A stretch of DNA of 16,170 nt from CBDVBD01 sp965372135. Its GTDB lineage: Bacteria; Electryoneota; RPQS01; CBDVBD01. The stretch is taken from positions 1-16,170 of the forward strand of contig CBDVBD010000066.1 of assembly GCA_965372135.1 (NCBI GenBank), written 5' to 3'. How positions within the stretch are numbered: the stretch's first letter is position 1; every line of letters begins with the position of its first letter. The translations under genes were made by a program, and so were the position numbers. Of this stretch, positions 8,381 through 14,912 are shown piece by piece. The notes under the pieces are model-generated. The model was not told the DNA's origin. It saw only the letters and a program-made list of their open reading frames with translations, and did not search any database.

Positions 8381-9355
8381 ATGAGCTTTGAAATACCGAA
8401 AGAACCATCGCCCAGCCGCATTAGAACCGTAATCATCGGTGCCACACCGGAACATGGGGGAACCCGAAAAAATACTGTGACCATTGGAGGCACGAATGCG
8501 CTGCATTTCCACAGCTTCGAGGGTGAAATGCCGCATCCGCCGGCGATTGCGATGGAGGTGTTTGACAGCGCACCCAATCGATATCCCAAGACGCTGCTCG
8601 AATTCTATGGCGATGTGATCGATAAACCGGGGGAAATGGCGAAACGATGCGTGGATGAATTCGGGGCGGAAATGATCAGTGTCCGGCTGGTCGGAACCCA
8701 TCCGGACAAAGGGGATAAATCCCCTGACGAAGCAGCGGAAGTAGTGCGCGAAGTGCTGGACAGTGTGGGAGTGCCGTTGATCATTACCGGTCATCAGAAT
8801 TTCCAAAAGATCAACCAGGTGATGCGGAAAGTAACGGAAACCGCAGCAGGGGAAAACTGTCTGATTAACTGGGTGGAACAGGACAATTACAAGACCATCG
8901 CCGCGGTGTGCATGGCGCACGGGCACTGCATTGCAGCAATGTCGCCGATCGATGTCAATATCGCCAAACAGTTGAATATCCAGTTGACCGATATGGAGTT
9001 TTCAGCGGAGAAGATCGTGATGGATCCCATGTCCAGCGCTTTGGGGTACGGATTGGAGTATTCCTATTCCGTCATGGAACGGATTCGGTTGGATGGGTTG
9101 GCTGGTGATGATATGCTCCGCATGCCGATGTTAATCACCCCGGGTTACGAGTCGGCTTTCTGCAAGGAGTCGGCTGCCCCGGAAGCGGATAATCCGCTGT
9201 GGGGGCGTGAGGAACTGCGTTCGGCATATTGGGAAATCGCCACCACCGTCAGTCTGTTAGTGGCAGGGGCGGAACTACTGATTATGTACCACCCGAAAGC
9301 GGTCGAAGTGGTACGGAAGAAAATCGGGGAATTGTGTGCTGGTACGGTACAATAA
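8381..9355 (+). CDS. acsD: Corrinoid iron-sulfur protein small subunit
   Basis: This is the small (delta/beta) subunit of the corrinoid iron-sulfur protein, which carries the methyl group from methyltetrahydrofolate to acetyl-CoA synthase. The 324-residue length and the N-terminal MSFEIPKEP, followed by GGTRKNTVTIGG, are typical of AcsD/CdhD. The protein is a TIM barrel without its own Fe-S cluster and forms a heterodimer with AcsC, contacting its cobalamin. A short purine-rich AGAAG precedes the ATG and serves as a weak ribosome-binding site. It follows cooC by 44 bp, the largest gap in the operon, and precedes acsC by 29 bp. No residue anomalies were noticed. Confidence 0.95.
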   Translation: MSFEIPKEPSPSRIRTVIIGATPEHGGTRKNTVTIGGTNALHFHSFEGEMPHPPAIAMEVFDSAPNRYPKTLLEFYGDVIDKPGEMAKRCVDEFGAEMISVRLVGTHPDKGDKSPDEAAEVVREVLDSVGVPLIITGHQNFQKINQVMRKVTETAAGENCLINWVEQDNYKTIAAVCMAHGHCIAAMSPIDVNIAKQLNIQLTDMEFSAEKIVMDPMSSALGYGLEYSYSVMERIRLDGLAGDDMLRMPMLITPGYESAFCKESAAPEADNPLWGREELRSAYWEIATTVSLLVAGAELLIMYHPKAVEVVRKKIGELCAGTVQ

Positions 9356-9384
9356 CTGAGGAAATACCCCTGGGAGTGATATAA

Positions 9385-10722
9385 ATGGCGTTAACCGGTC
9401 TGGAAATCTACAAGCTGCTGCCCAAAACCAATTGCGGGGATTGCGGGGTGCCGACTTGCTTAGCATTCGCCATGAAGCTGACACAAAAGAGCGTGGAATT
9501 AGCCGAATGCCCCCATGCATCCGATGAGGCAAAAAGCATTTTGGGTGCTGCCAGCGAGCCACCGATGCGGACATTGAAAATCGGGGTCGGACCCGATGCC
9601 TTCGAAGTGGGCGGGGAGACAGAGATGTTCCGCCACGGAAAAACCTTCTACCACCAAACTGCAATCGCCATCCAGATCAATGACAGTCAAAATCCCGAAG
9701 TGATTTCCGCTCAGGTACAGGAAGCCGATGCATACGTCGTCGAACGGGTAGGCGAACGACTGCATATTGATGCATTTTGCTTGTCCAATACTTCCGGGGA
9801 TAAGGAAAAGTATCTGGACGCGCTGAGAACCATAACCGCCAATTCCTCGAAGGCGGTAATCCTGGACTGTGGCGTTCCTGAAACGGTCAAAGCGGCTCTT
9901 GAGATTTTAAACGGCAAAAAACCAGTGATATTCCCTGAGGGCGGTGACCCATCACAATTTGTGGAGATGGCAGAGAAAGGCGGCGCCGGCTTGATTGTGA
10001 GCGGAGGTTCGTTCGATGAGTTAGCCGAGCGAGTTGACAAGATCACACAGTCGGGTTATAAAAACCTGTTGCTTAACATAAAGTCATCCAATTCCGGAGC
10101 GCGGCTGCAGAATCACACCATACTACGCAGGGGTGCGCTGCGGAAGGGATTTAAATCCTTCGGATTCCCTTTGGTATGGTTTATAGATACCGATGATGAT
10201 TACCCGTTATTCGCCGATGCGGTGATCGGCGCCTGCAAATATTCGGGAATTATTGTCTTGCCGAAGTTCAACAAAGAGATGATCTTAACATTACTGACCC
10301 TCCGGCAAAACATCTATACCGATCCACAGAAACCGATCCAAGTAGACCCAAAGGCGTATGCGGTTGGGGAACCGAGACCGGATTCGCCGGTGTTCGTGAC
10401 CACCAATTTTTCCCTTACTTATTTCATCATTTCCGGGGAAATCGAAAATGCCGGAATTTCCGCCTGGCTGGTGATTCCTGACTGCGAAGGGATGAGTGTG
10501 CTCACCGCCTGGGCGGCAGGCAAGTTTTCCGGTGAGAAGATCGGCAAGTTCGTGAAGAAAATCGGGTTGGAAGACCGAGTAAATACCCGGGAAATCATCA
10601 TTCCAGGATACGTAGCGAGCATCAGCGGCGAGTTGGAGGATGCGCTCCCCAATTGGAAAATAACGGTTGGACCCCAGGAAGCAGTGGATATCGCCTCGTT
10701 CGTCAAGCATCATTTTCAGTAA
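9385..10722 (+). CDS. acsC: Corrinoid iron-sulfur protein large subunit
   Basis: This large (gamma) subunit of the corrinoid iron-sulfur protein is 445 residues, the usual length. The N-terminal domain binds one [4Fe-4S] cluster through Cys17, Cys20, Cys25 and Cys42 (CGDCGVPTC plus a later cysteine). The middle is a TIM barrel. The C-terminal domain, from about residue 340, is the corrinoid-binding Rossmann-like domain, with the conserved LTAWAAGKFSG stretch at about 373-383. The cobalt cycles between Co(I) and methyl-Co(III), passing the methyl to AcsB. A good Shine-Dalgarno, GGGAG at 9372-9376, lies 8 bp before the ATG. Partners are AcsD (upstream gene), AcsV (downstream gene, which reactivates it) and possibly the core methionine synthase at 490..1539, which may draw methyl groups from it. 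Confidence 0.96.
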   Translation: MALTGLEIYKLLPKTNCGDCGVPTCLAFAMKLTQKSVELAECPHASDEAKSILGAASEPPMRTLKIGVGPDAFEVGGETEMFRHGKTFYHQTAIAIQINDSQNPEVISAQVQEADAYVVERVGERLHIDAFCLSNTSGDKEKYLDALRTITANSSKAVILDCGVPETVKAALEILNGKKPVIFPEGGDPSQFVEMAEKGGAGLIVSGGSFDELAERVDKITQSGYKNLLLNIKSSNSGARLQNHTILRRGALRKGFKSFGFPLVWFIDTDDDYPLFADAVIGACKYSGIIVLPKFNKEMILTLLTLRQNIYTDPQKPIQVDPKAYAVGEPRPDSPVFVTTNFSLTYFIISGEIENAGISAWLVIPDCEGMSVLTAWAAGKFSGEKIGKFVKKIGLEDRVNTREIIIPGYVASISGELEDALPNWKITVGPQEAVDIASFVKHHFQ

Positions 10723-10752
10723 TCACGCCATACGATTTCATAGATTACGACC

Positions 10753-12429
10753 GTGCCTAATCGCATTAAAATATTACCCACCAACATTGATATTACCGCA
10801 CTGGAAGGGCAATCCCTGAAGGAAGTACTGCAGGCTGCCGGTGTGATCATCGAAGCCGAGTGCGGCGGACAGGGCACCTGCGGAACCTGCGCGGTACAAG
10901 TTATCGAAGGGCAATGCGATACCCCCGATAACGATGTATTGACTCCGGAAATGATCGACGATGGTTACGTGTTATCCTGCCAGGCAACGGCAGTAGAAGA
11001 CATTGTAATCCAGCTCCCCGGCACCGTGCAGCCCACCATAGACACCGATCACATTTCCCAATTCCTACCTGATCCGGAGACTATTTCCCCGATAGAACTG
11101 AGCCCCTTGACGGTAAAAACTGGCATCAATTACGGGGTGGCTTGTGATGTGGGCACCACCACGGTCTCGGTGAAATTGATTGACTTGAATTCCGGGAAAA
11201 CACTGGACGGAGCGACGGTATATAATGACCAAATGGACTACGGTGCCGACATCATTTCCCGGATTATCTATGCCCAGAAAGGTAATGGGCTCCAGGAACT
11301 GAACCAGCGGATTATCGGCACGGTCAATAAGTTGATAGAGGAACTGCTTTCCCGGCAGCAGGTTAAGCAGGAAGATATTACTTGTGCCGTGTTTTCCGGC
11401 AATACCACTATGGCGCATTTGCTGTTGGGGATTGATCCCAAACCCATCCGGGAAGACCCATACCCACCCGGAGTAAAATCAGTGCCGATTACTGCCGCAC
11501 AGGAAATGAAACTGAACCTACCTCCCAACGCCGCAGTGTATGTGACTCCCGGTGTCGGCAGTTATGTGGGAGGGGATATCACTGCCGGAATCCTTTATCT
11601 GAAATCGAGCAGGGAAAGTCACGGTGTGCAATTATTCATCGACATAGGTACCAATGGGGAATTAGTGGTCTGCGGGGATGATTGGATGATCGGATGCGCT
11701 TGTTCGGCAGGTCCGGCATTTGAAGGGGTCGGCATTAAATGCGGGATGCGTGCAGCAACCGGAGCCATTGAAGGGGTGGAGATTTCAGCGGAAGGCAACA
11801 ACATTCACTGCCGGGTGATCGGGGATGATAAACCCAAAGGATTATGCGGGTCGGGACTGATCGATCTGGTAGCGGAACTGTTTAAACAAGGGATTATCGA
11901 ACGGTCTGGGAAACTCAACTATCGTCCAGAGGCTCGTCGCATTCGAAAGCTGGGGAATCAGCAGGAATTCCTGGTTGCCGAAGCCGGTCAAACCGCCCAT
12001 GGAAATGATATCTGCATCAGCGAACAGGACATCACTAACATCATCCGTGCCAAGGCGGCGATCTTTTCAGCCTGCAATCTGCTTTTGAACAATATTGGGC
12101 TGACGCCATCGGATATAGATAAAATCTACGTGGCGGGGGGATTCGGCAGTAACCTCGATTTTGCGCAAGGAATTACCATTGGTCTGTTCCCGGATATTGA
12201 ACTTGAGCGGTTCGAATATTTGGGAAACACATCGCTTCTTGGGGCACACCTGGTTTTGATTTCCCAGGAACACCGTACTAAGATCAAGCAGATCGCGACC
12301 GGCATGACCTATGTCGATCTTAGTACCGAACCAGGTTACATGGACAGCTATACCGGCGCCTTATTCCTGCCGCATACTGATGCCAACCTGTTTCCCAGTG
12401 TGCAAAAATACTTTAGAAACACCAAATAA
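10753..12429 (+). CDS. acsV: Reductive activator of the corrinoid protein (RACo, 2Fe-2S + ASKHA ATPase)
   Basis: This 558-residue protein has an N-terminal plant-type [2Fe-2S] ferredoxin domain (Cys37, Cys43, Cys46, Cys76) and a large ASKHA-fold ATPase region formerly annotated as DUF4445. ATPase motifs are CDVGTTTVSV (131-140), VFSGNTTMAH (213-222), DIGTNGE (297-303), CSAGPAFEGVG (317-327), GLCGSGLID (363-371) and VAGGFG (460-465). Known RACo proteins use ATP to push an electron uphill onto Co(II) corrinoid protein, rescuing CFeSP that has slipped out of the methyl cycle. Its place directly after acsC fits this. The start codon is GTG with no evident Shine-Dalgarno in CATAGATTACGACC, and an in-frame stop at 10741-10743 leaves no upstream ATG, GTG or TTG alternative. 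Expression may rely on coupling to acsC, which ends 30 bp earlier. It is the last gene of the operon. Confidence 0.92.
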   Translation: MPNRIKILPTNIDITALEGQSLKEVLQAAGVIIEAECGGQGTCGTCAVQVIEGQCDTPDNDVLTPEMIDDGYVLSCQATAVEDIVIQLPGTVQPTIDTDHISQFLPDPETISPIELSPLTVKTGINYGVACDVGTTTVSVKLIDLNSGKTLDGATVYNDQMDYGADIISRIIYAQKGNGLQELNQRIIGTVNKLIEELLSRQQVKQEDITCAVFSGNTTMAHLLLGIDPKPIREDPYPPGVKSVPITAAQEMKLNLPPNAAVYVTPGVGSYVGGDITAGILYLKSSRESHGVQLFIDIGTNGELVVCGDDWMIGCACSAGPAFEGVGIKCGMRAATGAIEGVEISAEGNNIHCRVIGDDKPKGLCGSGLIDLVAELFKQGIIERSGKLNYRPEARRIRKLGNQQEFLVAEAGQTAHGNDICISEQDITNIIRAKAAIFSACNLLLNNIGLTPSDIDKIYVAGGFGSNLDFAQGITIGLFPDIELERFEYLGNTSLLGAHLVLISQEHRTKIKQIATGMTYVDLSTEPGYMDSYTGALFLPHTDANLFPSVQKYFRNTK

Positions 12430-12445
12430 TCGCACCTTAACAGTG

Positions 12446-12469
12446 CCGTCAGGTGTCCCCACCTGACGG
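12446..12469. repeat. Perfect 10-bp palindromic hairpin after the operon
   Basis: Left arm CCGTCAGGTG (12446-12455), loop TCCC and right arm CACCTGACGG (12460-12469) form a perfect 10-bp stem 16 bp after the acsV stop. The following bases are AATATATAGG rather than a run of T, so it is a poor intrinsic terminator. It could still stabilise or attenuate the operon transcript. Its outer arms (CCGTCAGG and CCTGAC) recur in the hairpin at 14886-14908, which suggests a dispersed REP-like palindromic repeat. Membership of a repeat family is inference. Confidence 0.75.
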
Positions 12470-12514
12470 AATATATAGGATAATCAAGCTGCTCTTAGTA
12501 TCCGGGAGAATTCC

Positions 12515-14782
12515 ATGAAAATCAGTGGCAAAAATTGGTTGATTCTTTTCGTTGCTCTTTTAACTTTAAATCTGGTTAATTACTGCCTGTGTCAGGAGGT
12601 GACTTTCCAATCGGACCGAGCTATGGAGACGATTCGGACGATTGCTTCGGATCAATTCGAAGGTCGCCAGTCTGGAATTAAGGGCGGAGAGATGGTTGAG
12701 GAGTGGATGGCGCAGGCGATCGAAGATATCGGACTGGAACCTGGCGGAAGCGAGGGTTATTTCCAACCGTTTCCGATAATATCCAGCCGGGAAAAATCAG
12801 CCAGCTTGACGCTGTTAGATAGTCCGTTGGGGAAGATTTCTTTCACTTATGGGGATGATTTTACACTGGTTACCCATTCCGGCTCGGGAACCGTGACCAG
12901 TGAAGTAATTGTCGTCGGGCACGGGATTTCCAAACCGGAAAAGGGGTGGGATGATTATGGGGAAATCGACGTCGAGGGGAAAATTGTGATGATTTTTCGC
13001 GGGCGTCCACCGGTGGGTGATGAGGACGACTGGTGGGACGAGTATTCCCGAAGCTATACCGTGAACGAGGCGTATTCCCGCGGAGCGGCAGCGGTATTAT
13101 ATGTACCCACTAAAAAGCCGATACAAGGCGGAGCAATTTCGAAGAAAAGTTACCATGAGGATTTACCGGTGTGTTACGTGCGGGAACGGGTGGCGGATTT
13201 GTTAATGCACGACACCGGATGGAAAGTTAGCATGTACCGCGACAGCTTGAAAGTGGCACCCTTAGTGATGCATACCGGTAAACGCATGAAAATCTCCACC
13301 CGGGTGAAAACCGATTTGGAAGGGACCGCGCGCAATGTCATGGGTTGGATTCGGGGAAGCGATCCGGAACTTTCCCAAGAGGTGATTGTTGTAGGCGCCC
13401 ATATGGACCACGTCGGGAAAAACGGCGATGGAGTCATATACAACGGCGCTGATGATAATGCGTCAGGCAGTGCAGTGATTTTGGAATTGGCACGATGTTT
13501 CGCCGAAGGAGACCCACCGAAACGTAGCATCTTATTCCAGTGGTATGCAGGCGAGGAGCAGGGATTGTTGGGATCGAAATATTGGGTGAAAAATCCCACG
13601 GTGGAATTGGAAAATATCATCGGGATGTTGAATCTCGACATGGAAGGCAGGGGTAACGGCACCGTGGGCATCGGCGGCGGTGAATATTATCTGGACGTCT
13701 GGGAGGAATTCGTATCAAATTTGGATTCTACTCAACAGGAAAACCTGCAATATTACCGGTCCTGGCGTGGCGGTAGCGACCACTCTGCTTTCCTAAGAAA
13801 GGATATCGCTGCATTTCCTATCAACACCCGAGGCGGGCATCCGTTGTATCACGTGTTGGATGACGACCCCCGATGGATGCAACCGGAAGTAATACAGTCG
13901 GTGGGGGGAATTACATTGACCTGGCTGCGCACCTTGGCGAATTGGGAACAACCGTTGCGGGATAACTACCTTCCGGAAAGGATGAAATGGACGCACAATT
14001 ACCAAATCCGGCAGCACGTGACAAATCAAGTGAACTTGGATTCGATGTCGGTGATTTTCGAGGCTGATCGTAATGCTTCAATTCCCATTCATTGGTTGTG
14101 GTATCATCAAACGGATTCCACATCCATTTCCGAAGACGTGGTACGTTGGGCGGATTCCTGGCGCACCAAATTGGAAGACATTGAGGAAGTAGGCTGGGTT
14201 TTGAACCAGGAAGAGACAGAGGAGCAAGCTGACGACAGAAAAACCGCGGTGATGCTGGGGATTTATGATGTGGATGTGCTCCCCGATATCCAGGGTCTGC
14301 GGATTCTCCGAAATCTGGGCGTGGGACTAATCCGCATTACCGATCCCCGCTTGTGGATGACAGAGGATCAGGCAGAAATTGACACTAATATAAAAGAGGA
14401 AATCACAGAGGGGAAATGGTGGGTGATCGCTCCGCCAGGTGAGGATCATTTATTGATTTCTCTGATAGACGAGTTCCGGTCATCGGTGCTGCTGTGGGGC
14501 GATCCGGAAACATTCGACCTGATGGATACCACTACCGTCGATAGCTTAACCGCCTGGAGTGGATTAACGGCTTTGAATTGGTCACCAAATGATACTTTAG
14601 CAATAAAGGAATTTCTGCCGAATCTCACGCCGAAGAAAGTGCACTTGAATCTGCATCCTGACAGCTATGACAGCCTGTATGGAAATCCCGATTGGATACT
14701 GCAGAAGATCCAAGATTTCGGTGAGTTGCCGGATTCGACCTGGACCTGGGAGGATGTTCTGGGTGGGAATTTGGTGAGGTAA
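12515..14782 (+). CDS. Secreted M28-family metallopeptidase with degenerate M19-like C-terminal domain
   Basis: This 755-residue exported protein starts with a signal peptide (MKISGK, then hydrophobic residues to about 22; cleavage near CLC-QE at about 26). No convincing lipobox is seen. Residues about 130-255 resemble a protease-associated insert. The M28 zinc aminopeptidase core follows, with His296 and Asp298 (GAHMDHVG), bridging Asp314 (GADDNASG), Glu347/Glu348 (AGEEQG), Asp375 (LNLDMEG) and probable ligand His446 (LYHVLDD), so it looks catalytically intact. From about residue 495 the sequence resembles M19 membrane dipeptidase (for example LRILRNLGVGLIRIT and the ending VLGGNLVR), but the metal-ligand positions are not conserved. 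GGGAG at 12504-12508 lies 6 bp before the ATG. It probably degrades peptides outside the cytoplasm and has no evident link to the operon. The M28 call is firm; the M19 relationship is inference. Confidence 0.87.
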   Translation: MKISGKNWLILFVALLTLNLVNYCLCQEVTFQSDRAMETIRTIASDQFEGRQSGIKGGEMVEEWMAQAIEDIGLEPGGSEGYFQPFPIISSREKSASLTLLDSPLGKISFTYGDDFTLVTHSGSGTVTSEVIVVGHGISKPEKGWDDYGEIDVEGKIVMIFRGRPPVGDEDDWWDEYSRSYTVNEAYSRGAAAVLYVPTKKPIQGGAISKKSYHEDLPVCYVRERVADLLMHDTGWKVSMYRDSLKVAPLVMHTGKRMKISTRVKTDLEGTARNVMGWIRGSDPELSQEVIVVGAHMDHVGKNGDGVIYNGADDNASGSAVILELARCFAEGDPPKRSILFQWYAGEEQGLLGSKYWVKNPTVELENIIGMLNLDMEGRGNGTVGIGGGEYYLDVWEEFVSNLDSTQQENLQYYRSWRGGSDHSAFLRKDIAAFPINTRGGHPLYHVLDDDPRWMQPEVIQSVGGITLTWLRTLANWEQPLRDNYLPERMKWTHNYQIRQHVTNQVNLDSMSVIFEADRNASIPIHWLWYHQTDSTSISEDVVRWADSWRTKLEDIEEVGWVLNQEETEEQADDRKTAVMLGIYDVDVLPDIQGLRILRNLGVGLIRITDPRLWMTEDQAEIDTNIKEEITEGKWWVIAPPGEDHLLISLIDEFRSSVLLWGDPETFDLMDTTTVDSLTAWSGLTALNWSPNDTLAIKEFLPNLTPKKVHLNLHPDSYDSLYGNPDWILQKIQDFGELPDSTWTWEDVLGGNLVR

Positions 14783-14790
14783 ATAAAGAA

Positions 14791-14818
14791 TGCTGCAGGG
14801 TTAGGATATCCTGCAGCA
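14791..14818 (-). terminator. Probable intrinsic terminator of the repeat-protein gene
   Basis: TGCTGCAGG (14791-14799) and CCTGCAGCA (14810-14818) form a perfect 9-bp stem with a 10-base loop. Read on the - strand the stem is followed by TTCTTTATTT (complement of 14781-14790), a reasonable U-tract, so it should stop transcription coming from the - strand gene about 95 bases after its stop codon. On the + strand the stem is followed by CAAAATG, so it would not work well for the peptidase gene, though the hairpin starts only 8 bp after that stop. Confidence 0.6.
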
Positions 14819-14824
14819 CAAAAT

Positions 14825-14851
14825 GAGATCCTTCACTTCGTTCAGGATGAC
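14825..14851. repeat. Short imperfect palindrome of a commonly dispersed intergenic type
   Basis: The stretch from GAGATCCTTCAC to TCAGGATGAC forms an imperfect hairpin (ATCCT at 14828-14832 pairing with AGGAT at 14844-14848, plus an inner AC/GT pair). The pattern resembles the 'GTCATCCTGAgCGAAGcGAAGGATCT' intergenic element scattered through many bacterial genomes. That link is from memory of the motif, not a search. It lies between two convergent genes, where such elements are usually tolerated. Confidence 0.5.
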
Positions 14852-14885
14852 GTGGACGAGAATTCTTACGTCATTGTAAATCACC

Positions 14886-14908
14886 GTCAGGATCACAGGG
14901 ATCCTGAC
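14886..14908. repeat. Perfect 9-bp palindromic hairpin next to the repeat-protein stop
   Basis: Left arm GTCAGGATC (14886-14894), loop ACAGG and right arm GATCCTGAC (14900-14908) form a perfect stem 4 bp beyond the end of the - strand gene. The - strand sequence after it (GGTGATTTACAATG) has no proper U-tract, so it is unlikely to be the main terminator. It shares CCGTCAGG (14884-14891) and CCTGAC (14903-14908) with the hairpin at 12446-12469. Confidence 0.7.
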
Positions 14909-14912
14909 CTAC

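Noticed and set aside
12446..12469. Strong intrinsic terminator of the Wood-Ljungdahl operon
   Set aside because: The stem is perfect but is followed by AATATATAGG with no T-run, so it was listed as a palindromic repeat rather than a terminator.
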